A DNA stretch of 64,000 bases from Amyloporia xantha (taxonomy: Eukaryota; Basidiomycota; Agaricomycetes; Polyporales; Adustoporiaceae), in NCBI GenBank assembly GCA_036971615.1, contig JAYKKR010000007.1, positions 1,550,001-1,614,000 on the forward strand. Reading direction: 5' to 3'. The first letter of the stretch is position 1. Each line of letters begins with the position of its first letter. The notes under the pieces are model-generated. The model worked only from the letters and a program-made list of their open reading frames with translations. It ran no database searches and was not told the DNA's origin. Made by a program: the position numbers and the translations under genes. Below, one piece after another: positions 1 to 11,436 of this stretch.

Positions 1-1032
1 GAGAAAGCTCTAGCACATGTGTGCGGATGAAGCAGGCAGTAGGTCTCACAGTAATCGCTTCTTGTATGAAAGCTCAGGCCGGTCGTTCAGCTTCCCCGCT
101 GTGAAAAATGGTTTCAAGAATCCTGCGTGGATCAGTACGACAGCATCAGCTGTTCAGCCGCGAATCTCTTCTGCTACGCCGAACTCTATGAGCCTTTCTG
201 GGAGTCTGGCAAGTGGAATATTTTATTCAATACCAACCACTTGCATCATGCTAAAGTGGCTTCTGAAAAAAGGCTATAACCCGTACGATCTGAGCAAGCT
301 CTGGTAAGCGTCTCCATCGCCCTACAGGAGAGACACGGCAGACCTATTCCGATGCCTTCACAGTGATGGCAACATCGAGGATACGCTCTGCTATCCGGTC
401 ACAAAGTAAGCGGACCAAACCTCGGCTGACCTATTGGTAGCTTGCAGCTAAGTGCGGCTTTGGCATCCTCAGAGCGATCAGCGCATATCTCGATAGGCCC
501 GACATACGGTCGACGCTCGGAGTGGATGCATCCATTACAGCTAATTTTAGCAGCTGCAGCGACAGCGTTGGTGAGGCCTTCGTCCAGGCTGGCGACTCCC
601 TATTCCCCACACAATACTACATTGCCGCATTGCTGGAGCGGGGCGTCCGTGCGCTGATCTACGTCGGTGCAAACGACTGGATATGTAACTGGGTAGGAGT
701 TTGTCTCAGCCTCCGTGTCGACTCTCCTCGCTGACCGAATCTATGCCCCAGGTCGGCAATGAGCGCATGACGCTGGCGTTGGAATGGACAGGTCAAGAGG
801 CCTTCGCAGCGGAGCCGCTGAAGGAATGGAAGGTCGATGGTGCTGTTGCTGGGCTGACGAGAAGCGCGGGTGCATTCACGTTCGCCACGATTGACGGAGC
901 CGGACACATGGTGAGTGCGCTCATATAACGTAGTCACTCGCGTGTTTTGATCAGCGTGTTCAGGTCCCATACGATAAGCCGAAGGAGTCGCTAGAGCTTG
1001 TGAAGCGTTGGCTAGCTGGTAAGCAATTGTAG
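1..1032 (+). CDS. Serine carboxypeptidase (S10 family), 3' part, cut by left window edge
   Basis: Secreted or vacuolar peptidase family that removes C-terminal residues from peptides. The visible part reads through several short introns: a Cys-rich stretch with CVDQYDSISC near 105-140, NPYDLSKL near 275-300, CYPVTK near 388-405, then YLDRPDI and NFSSCSDSVG. It ends with the catalytic Asp region (IYVGANDWICNWVG, about 655-700), the catalytic His region (TIDGAGHM, about 890-910) and a final WLAGKQL. Introns I can place are 406-472, 693-751 and 911-963, all GT..AG and phase-consistent. The nucleophile serine would lie upstream of the window, so completeness cannot be judged. The part seen shows no break. 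It faces the VWA fragment tail to tail with about 300 bp between, the same layout as the second copy near 17 kb. Confidence 0.85.
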
Positions 1033-1338
1033 GTGTATGTACTTTTGGTAAACGAGAGGCAAGGCGTTGGGATATACTACATCGTAAAGGCCTCAGGTAT
1101 GCTGCTGTATGGACATCCAGGAATTGGCGAGAAAGGAAGGGGAAAGAACACCACGTCAGACTGACGATGAGATGGGCAACCCGGAACCAGTGGACACATC
1201 CGCCTGTACATGCAGAAAATAAGACTACGTTGATGACGAGCATAAACGACTCGGCGCAGATATAGACAAAGACACAAGCGGTATTCCCGCAATAAAACCA
1301 GACCTAGACGCGGGAATAGCTTTATGGCGCTAGCCGCA

Positions 1339-1575
1339 CTACACGAAGAACTTCCACCAATCCATGTCCTGCTGTTGCTTCGTGTAGTAAAATCTCAGAG
1401 CGCGTGTGATTCAGCATAAGCAGAGTATACGCGACGAAACAACCAGGAGCCGCACCTGTGAAGAGGTCATCTGTTTCGGCTGCATTAGGTCTCCAATCCA
1501 AAGACAATATTGCATGCAGTGCGTCCGCCACGGCTTCAGGTTGAAATCGTAAATCTGCCGCTGTAGCACTCAAGT
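1339..1575 (-). pseudogene. Fragment of a VWA-domain gene (first and last parts fused by deletion)
   Basis: On the minus strand this stretch encodes EAVADALHA and LSLDWRPNAA, which match the VWA domain of the intact copies at 4.6-5.2 kb and 18.3-18.9 kb. It then jumps straight to the last intron and last exon, ending in YYTKQQQDMDWWKFFV and a stop at 1339-1341. Everything between (second half of the VWA domain, the helical middle and most of the C-terminal domain) is missing, and the MIDAS start DATGS is absent. It sits directly beside the duplicated S1 segment that begins near 1598, so the deletion and the arrival of that segment may be one event. Non-functional remnant. Confidence 0.75.
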
Positions 1576-2410
1576 TATATGACCCACCCTCGCTCTCGGA
1601 GTATTACGTCACAGGAAATGGAGACCTTAAGCACTGCCCAAGCGGAAATATCGTTATTTCAATTTATCTTCCATGAATTCTTGAAATTGTACGAGGACTT
1701 TCATTAATTACGAACCGCGTTGCAATAGATTGACGCGTATGACTCACGGAATCGATGAATTGTGAGAACCACTGGGCAGGATCACACATTGAACCATCGT
1801 TATCTGTGTACAATCTTGGATGTCAGTAGTCGGAAAGGTCGGCGATACTACAGATACGCTGCCAGTGAAGATGTCACAGTGGTCGCAAGTGTGAAATTGG
1901 GACCGGATCGGATCAGCGTGCATATCAGGGCTTGAGACCCTGGCAATGGTCTCGTATTGTTAGTCAGACTCGGCCTCAGGTTCCTATAGAGATCATGGTG
2001 CTTCTGATTTTAATCCAGGACTAGACGAGGAAAGCAGGTATCGCTTTTTGGCAAATTGTTGGCAATCGGTGCCAGTCGGAGCCAGAGTCACCTACGATAG
2101 GCGCCAACGATCCTCGATCCCATCTCGCTCCCATCACAAAATCCCGCCGCGTTAATGTAAGGAATCTACTGATGCTCATCGCTCTTACATGAGAATCTGA
2201 ATTTCCTCAAGCGGACCAGGATGAAAGATAAGCCCATGAAAGATGCCCGGTACACTTTGCAAAGCGATCATCCCGTGCTGTAATTTGCAACTTGGCATGA
2301 GACTTTGTCTTCATGTGGTTTCCGTAATGAATAACAACTGACAGCATGAACAGATAGCAATGGAAGTCAGGAAAATCTCGTGATAGCTGTCCTGTGTATA
2401 GGACCGGCGG

Positions 2411-2418
2411 TATAAAAG
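2411..2418 (+). promoter_or_regulatory. TATA box of S1
   Basis: TATAAAAG lies 87 bp before the S1 start codon. S3 has the same octamer 86 bp before its start, and S2 has ATATAAAG 86-93 bp before its start. The constant spacing across three copies supports a real core promoter. Confidence 0.65.
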
Positions 2419-2497
2419 CCCCTCACTGCGGTCAACGGCCATCAGCAATTCACCCAACAGCTGAATCCACATCGAGTCTTTCGCTACCTGCATCATC

Positions 2498-2799
2498 ATG
2501 TCTGCTTCGGTCTACGTTGACTTCTCTAACACCGGGGAGGACATCATCACCGTCAACTTCGACGACGCTCAGGGAACCCCTCAGCCTGCCGTCGTCGTCC
2601 GTCCCAACCAAATTGTCCGACGCACCTTCACGATCAATTTCTCCTACTATATGACTTTCACCCGCGGGCGGTTTGGGCAGTCGGCGACGTATGTTGAAAG
2701 TTCATGAACAGTTTGGTATCTGGACTAACATCAGATTAACTCCATAGTCACACCTTCTCTCACGGGCAGACAATTGACGTGAACAAGTATTTCGTCTGA
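2498..2799 (+). CDS. S1: small stand-alone VWA-C-terminal-like domain protein, 80 aa
   Basis: Two exons, 2498-2688 and 2748-2799, with a 59-bp GT..AG intron containing a CTAAC branch-like site. The product is 80 residues, with no signal peptide or membrane segment. It starts MSASVYVDFSNTGEDI, has a central VVVRPNQIVRR, and ends QTIDVNKYFV. Alternating hydrophobic and polar residues suggest an all-beta fold (inference). S2 and S3 are the same length with identical exon sizes (191 + 52 nt). The sequence resembles the C-terminal domain of the VWA proteins in this window (VTFKNLGDEI, HPGFFLPLKF, DMDWWKFF), and the intron falls at the matching place in the same phase. Function unknown. Confidence 0.85.
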
Positions 2800-3665
2800 G
2801 ACCTCCGAAGGTAGCTCCCTCTGGTATTATCGGCCAGTGTTGAAATGCTCACGGCAACTCAGTAGCATAGTTTTTCCGAGACGAGACGAGGTCTTGCGTT
2901 TGACAGATAATCATCCGTTTACCAATGTCACGGGTCGTCGTTTTGGCTTTCTGTGGGAGGGATCTTGTAACGTGTATGATAGTTCCTGCTGCATCTGGTT
3001 AACGAGTCACAATCAATGGAATTCCGCGTGTTGTCAACATTTTGCTGAGCTTCGAGCGTGTCAGGGCAGATGATGATAACAGTTGCCGCCGTGAATTGAC
3101 ATTTCATATATCCGAAGATGAGGCCTGAGGTACTCGCCAGTCAATCAGATCAAGCAATCGTAGATAATTTCGGACTTATCATCGACTGGATATTGCGCGT
3201 ATTGACCATCGTGGAAACCTTACTACTAGGTGAAAAAGACATAATGAACTGAGCGCGTCGAATCCGAGTGGAGAACAGTGCCAGCTATGGCTGCTTTTCC
3301 CAACGTTACTCGTGCTTGTTAGCTCTCATAGCCGCTTATTCAAACCGGACCACCCACTATGACATGTAGAGTTACAGGCACCAGTTCATCGACACCGGGT
3401 TGTCTCCTTATTGCGGATCCTCCTTATGGTGAACAAGACGCGATCGAATTCTCACTGGGTCATGTTGTCCTTGCTAACTTCCGCAAGATTTGACTCGGGC
3501 CTAACCTTTGCTCTGATGTCTACTCGATATAAATTGCCTTCGTGTTGTTAAAGCCGGCCTCATTCGTTAATAAAGACGAGCCGGAAATTAGAAGGAATAA
3601 ACAAGAGCACTGAGATCTTCCCAACTCGACAAAAGCACGTAGCAACACTGACTCATTTCAAGTCG
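2800..3665. other. Intergenic stretch, duplicated DNA then unique DNA
   Basis: The first ~450 bases continue the duplicated S1 segment. The rest, up to the 3' end of the minus-strand VWA gene, shows no ORF with recognisable content. Confidence 0.5.
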
Positions 3666-5396
3666 CTACGCAAAAAACTTCCACCAATCCATATCCTGTT
3701 GCTGCTTTGTGAAGTAAAAGCTGAGAGACATACGACTGATTGATCATATATATTCATTAGCAAACAAATGCGACGTACCCCATAGTTTTGGCAATGCGAC
3801 CACATCTCGCCATGAAATTGTACGGCCTGCTACTGCTGAATTTCAAAGGCAGGAAAAATCCAGGGTGGATTATCCATCTCTGAGGATTCGGCTTCTCAAT
3901 ATCTTCACCCGGGATGATTTCGATAATCTCGTCGCCGAGATTCTTGAATGTAACGTCGACTTCTTCCTCAGGGCGAGCTGGAGGGTTGTTGCCATTATAT
4001 GTTGGAATGAAGGGCAAGCGATCCTGATTTTGACAGATGAGGAAGTTTGGTTATCAAATAGTCACTGAAGATCTTACTGCGGGTGGCTTCTGCAAGTTCT
4101 TACGGGCGGAGGAGAGGTCTCGTGCATCCATGAAGACTTTGACATTATGGGAAGCTTGGACTGAGTCTCTGTAAGGGGTGCTTGTCTGAATAGTCGTGAT
4201 CTTCTGGCCCCTCGCTCGCAGCCTTTCATAAACCTGGTGAACGATACCGTCGATGTCTTTGGTTTCTTGGTAGCGTTTGACGATACTTTCTTTATGATCT
4301 TTCACGAGGGAGTCAATTTCAGCTGTCTCTAATGATGCTCCAATGATGAATGTAGAGAGTAGTTCTGTTTTGGTCAAAGGGAAAAGGATGCCTCTAGGAT
4401 ACCTACGTTAGGGCGGATAACTGTATATTAATTGAGGTACATACGTAGTCATGTTGGCCAAAGCAGTGTAAAAATCCTTCGCAAACTGAGGATAACATCA
4501 AAAGAGACTCTGCGATATTATCAAGTTTCTTACCAAGTAGTTTTCACTGAGACTTGGCTCGCATGCGACGACCACCTAGGAGAGGTCAAGACATCATAAA
4601 CGGCGGATTTCAAGAGCTACGCACGAGAGTGATTCCCTTCTTGGCCATGTCTCTTGTTATCAACAACGGGTCGTGGTCTTGGGCACAGTATCAGCCATGA
4701 GAGGGACGGTCTCGCGGAATACAACTCACGCAGTGGGCACCCCTCTGGAAATGCATCTTTCCGCTCCCCAATACCATGTGGGGCGGCATCGGTGAGAAGA
4801 ACCGCTACCTTAGTCGCGTTGGGTCTCCATTCGAGCTGCAACGCATTATGTAGTGCGTCGGCCACGGCTTCTGGAAGATCGCCACCCCCACTTGCAGTCA
4901 ACGCATCTAAATTCTCAAGTACTTCATGTTCGTCGTATGTAAATCCACCGTAATCCTTGCAGAGAAAGTCATTTGCGGATACGTAGCGTTGGGGATGATC
5001 ACGGTATGCAATCAGCCCCATGCGTAATCCCTCTTGCGTGTCGAACTTTCCAGAGCGCCGGATGAGGGCGCAGATTTCCTTACATTTCTGTGTTGTCTCC
5101 CGAATGTATTTCCTCTGACTTCCTGTCGCATCATGGATGAATAAGAGGTCCCTGAGTGGAACGGTTTCAACTAACACTATTAGGCAGATAAACGGTAAAG
5201 ACACTCACAGGAAACGTGTCGCCGCCTGATCCTGATTTTCCTCTTGATCCTGCTGGTCTTGCTGATCCTGGTCCTCCCAATCGTCCTGCTGATTTTGTCC
5301 CTGCCACTCATCTTGCTGATCCTGCCAATCTTCCTGAGTTGCTTGCTCGGGGGATGGCATTGTGATCTTCTGAAGAGCCAAATGAAGACTTTGCAA
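3666..5396 (-). CDS. VWA-domain protein with Q/D-rich N-terminus and S-like C-terminal domain (copy 2)
   Basis: Eight exons: 5209-5396, 5151-4730, 4677-4625, 4575-4534, 4487-4447, 4393-4078, 4023-3779, 3720-3666. Together they read through to 453 aa; a start at 5360 would give 441 aa. Residues 1-62 are rich in Gln and Asp. The VWA domain begins at LLFIHDATGS, a MIDAS-type DxTGS, and continues with GLIAYRDHP, SGGGDLPEAVADAL and LLTDAAPHGIGE. A helical middle follows, then a C-terminal domain (VTFKNLGDEI ... DMDWWKFFA) homologous to S1-S3. Exon sizes 422, 53, 42, 41, 316 and 55 are identical to those of the copy at 17-19 kb. One intron (4678-4729) ends in AAG. Such VWA domains usually bind protein partners through a metal ion; ligand and location are unknown. 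Looks intact. Confidence 0.85.
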
Positions 5397-6799
5397 AGCA
5401 ATGACGAAAACAACACCCTGATACGTACTAGATTATGGGGCTTGTGTGTTGTTCAAACAAGTGTGGAATCGCAACGACGACTTAACTCGTAACTTTGCCG
5501 CATATGATATCCAGCGTTTGTGTTCTGACTCATAGGGAAGGTGATATCCGCTGTCATTCGACGAATGTTCCTCATGCTACCGTAAGCCTGTCTTTGGAAA
5601 GTTGAAGGAAATAGTTACGTTGTTCACAGGAGAGTGAAGCCCTGCCAGTCGGTAACCACGCCCCGGAGGATTTACCGATCAGGGCCTGAGACATCTCCGC
5701 GGCTAATAAGCGCTAGTACCAGCGCAGTATCTCAAATTCATGTCACTTGTCGTGATTGAAGGTCAGCGTTCGCAGCAGACCACAAATACAATCGCGCAAG
5801 AATTATAGCTAGAAGCGACTGACAAACATTCTTGCGTCTATCTTGGCAAGGCGTACTAATCCCATATAGAATTAGCCCTGTCGAACTGTCGCCTATCAAG
5901 TGGTCCGTAGCAGCGTGCTCGGTGGTCCGCGCTACTAATAGCGCGTTCAGTGGTCCGTAACAGCATGCATGTACGGTCCATGTGAACATGCTAATGCAGC
6001 ATCTCTGAGAAATATCGCGGTGCCTTGATTGATGCTCCGATGAACGTCCGTTCCAGGTTCTATCTGACCCTGGCTCTCTGGATCGCTCCCCGCGGCGTAA
6101 TGGAGGTCTTATGCGAGCGGACAGTAGAATCACTATTCACTCGCCCAATTTATCAACAGTGACTTCGGAGTAAGCTATCCATCATCTACTGCCTGAATGA
6201 TAGATGATTGATATTGAAGTGTGCCAGTTCTGGCGCACTCTCATCTCCAGTCTTTGCCAGACACTACAATGACCTCCCACAAGATAGTAGTAGCTACTGG
6301 GCAGGCACTCTCCAGCATCGAGAAACCCATCCACGTGAGCCCTTTTCATTACTGTGTCGATGTCATCCTCCAATTGTTTGAAAGATCGCATTATACATTA
6401 CTCCAGCTTCCCCTTATGCAATACTACCTGACCGTGGGCCGCTAGTGTACCGAGTAAGTAAATTTGTTCACGATGCAACGTTAAAGCGCTGAAACTCGGT
6501 GACAGACCCTGACCTTCTCTGGGAAACGTATGTTGCCCGTACAACTTACTCGTGCCCTTTGACCTACATTCGTATAGCAAACGAGCAGCAATCTATATCC
6601 TGGCCCTCAAGGTGTGTTCTTAATTTGACAGCATCATTCTAGTGAAATTAATACTACCGCATGCCTGGTAGTATTTACCTAGCGCATTATACGCTTGCCG
6701 CATCTAGCGGCACTCCGATAGTCAGAGCAGACGGTGCTGTGAAAATTGATGTAGGTAGACGATATCCCAACCCTCGTCCTCTGAACACACAATCTCTTT
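5397..6799. other. Gene-free stretch
   Basis: Nothing coding was recognised. Near 5885-5975 the motif GTGGTCCG occurs three times in imperfect copies, two of them followed by TA(G/A)CAGC(G/A)TGC. The part nearest 5400 is the presumed promoter of the VWA gene. Confidence 0.4.
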
Positions 6800-7703
6800 C
6801 CAGCCCGATCGTCGGACTCGCTACCTGAAACTAGGCCCAGACCTCAAATGGAAAAGTGAGAAGCTCGCTCATAACCCCAACCCTGGAGCGCCGGTACCGC
6901 CGGTACTCCTCTTCAATGATTCTGGCACAACTCAACAGTTCGCGTTCGGTACGATTTATCACATATTCCCATCGTATTGCTGATGTATACACAGTCCACC
7001 GTCATGGTGAAGAGATCCAGCCATGCGTACTCTTGGAGCCACTCGAGTATGTCCAACCGTTTTTACTATGAGCGAGCTTGTTCACCATAACCGTAGCCAT
7101 CGGGAGGGCATGTATACTAATTTTACTCTTCAAGCCTGCCAGGTTCCAGAACATCTTCGTGGTGAGCCGTCCATTGTTTGCACAGAAGCCAATCATGCCT
7201 CTGAACATTATGTGCAGATGGCGAGCACCTCGACGTGTCTTTACTCAAACCGATGATAAAGCCGACATTGGATCTCTCATCACTCCGAGAGGTTTGACTT
7301 ATTCAAGTGTCACTCTCCGAATTAGCCTGAAATCCTTTTGTGAATGCAGGATATCCAGCTGCAGTTGCACATCTCAAACAATGTGGGACAAACGTGTACG
7401 CTCAGCTATAATGCCCGCCAGGGTAAGAACGGCGGATTCGATTCCAAGAGAAGAGTATCCACGGAACCATCTGCGCCGCCTAGAGTTGTCAACGGCGGAG
7501 ATAAGGTTGTTAGCACCCATGGAGATGAGGGCACGTTCGTTCAGGGTGTCGAGTTATGTGAGCAGGATATCAGTATTGAGCAGGTGTGACCGTTCACTCT
7601 TCCTCTTTGGATCGTCCCTCACACTGTTACGTTTTCTTACACAACGCAGGTCAGAAAGATTGTCATGCGATCTTTGCACCAGTCCGGCGTCAAAATTTCC
7701 TGA
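6800..7703 (+). pseudogene. Family A gene, copy 1, probably degenerate
   Basis: Reads in pieces on the plus strand: GPDLKWKSEKL and FNDSGTTQQFAFG (about 6837-6950), then IQPCVLLEPLEYV (about 7013-7055). A change of frame follows before NFTLQACQVPEHL (about 7117-7160). Then come IQLQLHISNNVGQTC and a stretch ending EQDISIEQ at 7583. After an intron the last exon is VRKIVMRSLHQSG with a stop at 7701-7703. Each piece matches the second copy at 21.4-22.3 kb in the same order, so this is a real gene family. Here PLEYV runs into a stop within a few codons, with continuation in another frame and no clear intron, which points to decay. I do not recognise the family. Confidence 0.55.
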
Positions 7704-8389
7704 GGTGCTTCATGTCTATCTCGTACTTGTGGTGGTTGCGAACAAATGTATGTAGACCAGAACCTATCCAGGCTCCTTGAATGTGTATACTTGAACTCCG
7801 TGTCTTCGCGAGGAACCGCCATGGCAGGCATGTATGGGTTAACTTGAAGAGACTAACGTAGAGATTCGCTGGCAGTTGGAATATCTGGTGCAGCCCTCAC
7901 AATAAACTCGGAGATAGTTGAAAGCGTAACCGTCTCGTTACTTGCTCCGGTAAGGTTCAGTCTGAGAGACAATGCTTTCGAAGCGTGTTCAGCGGGATCC
8001 CCACATCTGTCAGTCAAATAGCAACCGGTGTCCACCTGGGTGAATATGTTCCTTTGGGGAACCCTGTTCTTTATCATACGAGTACTGAAAGACGTCCGCA
8101 TGACTCGTGTATTCGTGTCAAAAGTGCGGACTCTGGCGAAGTAGTGGAGAAGTATAAGAAGGTGGTACGTGACTGTTTGTGACCTATCGCAGTGTTTTGG
8201 CGTGCATCGGCTCATAGGGACAATCCGAAGTCCAAAAAGGTCAAATTCTGAGCTAAAATATGTAATAAAAGTAATGTGGCCAAGTGCGAAAACAACCTCC
8301 ACAAGCTTCAATTCACACAAAAAGTGAAAGAATCCTCCCAGATACACGATCGGTACATAGATAGCCCATGGACTTGAAAGCACATTTCA
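7704..8389. other. Gene-free stretch between family A copy 1 and B1
   Basis: No coding content recognised; the genes on each side converge on it. Confidence 0.4.
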
Positions 8390-10476
8390 TCAGGAGATGA
8401 TATACACGACACGGGCACCTCCCTGCCCTATAACAACTGGTACATCAGCGACACGCATATCGTCAAAGACCGGTACCAGTTTGTTTGACTTTGTATCCTC
8501 CACAATTGCCATCCAGGACCCACGGAGTAAAGACGCATCCAGTGAAGCTCTCTCCCACAGCAACATGCTCAGACGGGTGCGCTCTTCCACAGTGCCTGGA
8601 GAAGTATGAGAACCACCGACACAGGTGTGATGCATTAAAAGCGGCACGCACGTTCGCAGTTCAACTTTGGATTGGAGAGAACAACAATGCGCACAAGAAT
8701 GGTATTTGAACTCGGAGGATCCCTGGGTGACTTCAATGGTGATATATTAGATTCGAAATGAGACTAGACTCAGATATAACTGAGACCGCTTACATTTGCC
8801 ATTTTCTCAAGGTGCGCATTCATCTGCTTCACCCGCTGTATATCTTCTTCCATCCCTATCGCTACTCTCTTCAACTTTTGCCATTCCGTTGTCAACTGTA
8901 TGTGCAAGTGCGTCATTGATGTGTATATAGTCTGAAATACAGCCATACCTTGAGCCTTGTGAAAGTTTTCATAATCTTGCCCTCTGCATCACGAAAAGCA
9001 CTACTTGCTCGGTGCTTTTGTATGTCCTCATTGAATATCCCGGTTGAGGTTATTGCATGCGCCGCAACATGGATGGCATAATTTGCCTCTTCGATAGCTC
9101 TGTCGTGATAAGCGCCGCATGGATTGGCCTCCAGACAGAGTACACAACCAAATGTATTAACTCACGTTATGACATATTCGAACTGTTCAGTTGTTTGCAT
9201 AGAAAGTCGTACGAGCTCACGGCACTGAGCTATCAATATCAGAGTCTGGGAGTGGAATGGCCGCCTGACACGCTTGGCCATTTTCTGCAGTTGCAGGAGA
9301 GCACTTGAGGGCGTGTCTGGTATGCCCTATATGTGTTTCAGCGGACAAAAGAAAATAAAACAGTTCCTGATGAGAGCTCACTTTGAGAAGATCTTCAAAA
9401 AAGGATATTTTCTCCCGCACGTCTTTGACATCTCCCTCGGAAGATGCACTCGGTTCGAGCTGCAAGTTGAGAGCCGATAGCGCACTACGAAGGTGATAAG
9501 TACGCAGCGCAAGGAGATCCGGACTCTGGCTCACCGCTCTGCTGCAGTCCATACGATTGGCGAGGTCAGGTGCCCTCGGACCATGGGCTTCAGTCGTAAT
9601 TGCTGCATAACCCAGTGCAGCAAGATGGTCATCCTGAAAATCTCGACCATCATACCCTTGTGGACATGAGACATGCAATACAAGAAGGTAGTCCAGATCT
9701 GAAACGAAGATACTCACATCAATTGGCGCACGGGCTTCTTTAATTGATTTAGACAGCTTCGACGAAATAGCATTCACCGCATTCTGTGCGTTCTCGATTC
9801 TGGCATCCCTATTGAATATTTTTCAAGAAAAAAGACTGCGCAAAGTAACCTGAATAGCTACCTGTCCCCAAGTGGCTTGCATATCTGCTGAAAGAGAGCA
9901 TTTAGACCTGCCAAATCATCACACTGCCTCGCATTGTTAAATTTATCTTGCACTATGCTGAGCCCTAGCTTCTGAAGCACCGTTAAATCGACTTTCGGTG
10001 CAGGTTGCGATATCACATGAACAGGTGAAGGGTTTAAACACTCGAAAAGACTGCGAAACTGGTCTCGTCGTCTTGTCCACTCGTTGAAGGCGGAAATACG
10101 CTCGTGAATCGACCCCACATTAGAGAACCCATCTTGCGACTGCCCCTCAGTGATGGACGCGAAGTGGAGGAGAAATCTATTAGGAAGTGAGCCAGTGCCA
10201 TTCAGAACTACAGATTCGCATCACTTACTTCTCAAACGGATCAATAGCAGATGTGTAGAAGTCGTAGTTGTCCCATGCAACTGAACCCTCGAGTTCAGTC
10301 TTCTCTATGTAGTCATTTAGCTTGATGTATGCTTCGCGTGCCGTGCCAAGGATTAAGAAGGCCACAATGACGTTGTACTTGGACGAGGAAAGATTTGAAT
10401 CGATAACGTCAAAGAGGTTTTCAATCAGCGCAGCTACACAGAAGTGACGTGTAAGGACGGGGACTGAAGCAGACAT
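8390..10476 (-). CDS. B1: helical protein with conserved C-terminal domain, 520 aa, family B/C
   Basis: Nine exons: 10229-10476, 10176-9862, 9808-9718, 9633-9382, 9284-9166, 9099-8949, 8895-8794, 8730-8652, 8595-8390. They join in frame to 520 aa. The N-terminal part contains a long predicted-helical stretch ending YDFYTSAIDPFEK, the signature shared by all four relatives in the window (DPLEE, DPLEK). The middle is rich in Ala, Leu, Lys and Glu with little Pro, fitting long helices (inference). The C-terminal ~100 residues (VRIVVLSNP, LSMLLWERAS, GGARVVYIIS) align with those of C1, C2 and B2. There is no signal peptide. The intron before the eighth exon ends in AAG. It lies divergent to C1 with about 2.1 kb between. 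Function unknown; looks intact. Confidence 0.8.
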
Positions 10477-11298
10477 AGCAACTCTTCGAAAGATCAATTC
10501 GACTGTAGGTTTAATGCAACGGTCTATGAGAAGGGAGCGCTCTTCGCTAAGAGCACATGAGAGAGACAGGACCCTCCTTGGGATCCCGCAGTGGGCCGGC
10601 AAGGTGATCACGAAACGAAGGCCGTAAGTCTGTACACACGCTGCCAACTAGACACTGAAGAGGAACCCATTCTATCGAGTATCAGATGATGTTCCAGACC
10701 ATCAGACCAAAACCACCGACTCAAGAATACATCTGAGCGGCTCGGAGTGGGCGAGTTTCACAGACGGAGAATAGGAGGCCCTCGGCCTTAATCCCAAATG
10801 ACCTGTCATTTGGTTATCAATGGATGTACGGTGAGTGTGCTTATGTAAGGGCTCCACCCTCGTTGGAACCGAAACGTTTAAGCGGTCACGTTCTTGTTTG
10901 TTTCCAGGTGATGTTTCTCACTTTGACTTCGCGCTTTTGCTCCTAGGAGTCCACGCATTCGAAACGGGCCTACTTATTCTGTTGTCCATGTCTGTGCCAA
11001 TTTTTGAATAGGTTTTGTAAGCTGTTGGAAGCGGTAGACGTATCTTTTGACTGCGTCACGTGGTATATGGAAACCACTCACGTGTATTTCACGTGAATGG
11101 TGCTCGCATTCGGTTGCCACGTGGTGCTATATGATTTTATCTCAAGTAGGAACTTCTTCCTCGTCAGAGTCGTCACTTTGCTGCTGCCAGTGCTTGACTT
11201 AGTGTCGGTATCAGTGCTGTTCTGTGGGCTGGGGCGTACTCACATGCGCCACTGCATCAGCAAAACCCCACTTTTTCTTAGCCCACTTAATTTCTTAA

Positions 11299-11420
11299 TT
11301 TCCTTAGACAAGAACAATAAGACACAAATTGTGAAAATTAAGACACATTAAGACAAAATTAAGAGTGAGGATCGCTCTTGGCTGTCTTAGATTTGTCTTG
11401 ATAAGAAGGTAAGACCTGAT
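11299..11420. repeat. AT-rich cluster of TAAGAC motifs in both orientations
   Basis: ATAAGACAC, TTAAGACAC, TTAAGACAA and GTAAGACC occur in one direction and CTTAGA / TTGTCTTGATAAG in the other, all within about 120 bases in the middle of the B1-C1 intergenic region. It could be regulatory or a relic of inverted duplication. Confidence 0.4.
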
Positions 11421-11436
11421 AAGGTCAGTAAGGAAA

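Larger units (their letters stand above)
1598..3250 (+). repeat. Segmental duplication copy (S1 segment), partner at 23201-24840
   Basis: This segment is visibly similar along its length to 23201-24840. Landmarks shared by both include the tract beginning GGAAATGGAG / GGAAAATGGAG, the block CCATCGTTATCTGTGTACAAT, the promoter around TATAAAAGCCCC, the S coding exons, and non-coding sequence after the gene (GACAGATAATCAT, GTGGGAGGGATCTTGTAA, GAGTCACAATCAATGGAATT). Similarity extends well into flanking non-coding DNA on both sides, so the unit copied is a genomic segment and not a retroposed transcript. Boundaries are estimates by eye (about 50 bp). Confidence 0.75.

Noticed and set aside
4617..4730. 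Apparent frameshift in the VWA gene at 3.7-5.4 kb
   Set aside because: A 52-bp intron (4678-4729, AAG acceptor) restores exon sizes of 422 and 53 nt, identical to the other intact copy, so no break is needed.
5225..5345. Glutamine/aspartate codon repeats as a simple-sequence repeat locus
   Set aside because: They are part of the coding N-terminus of the VWA protein and too irregular to be called a tandem repeat.
7078..7755. 225-codon open frame on the plus strand
   Set aside because: The frames that match family A copy 2 are others (7023-7256 and 7344-7583). This one crosses the shared splice site after IEQ without using it.
9217..9777. 186-codon open frame on the minus strand as one exon of B1
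   Set aside because: It reads through two introns of B1; the paralogues and phase show exons 9633-9382 and 9284-9166 with a shift of frame between them.
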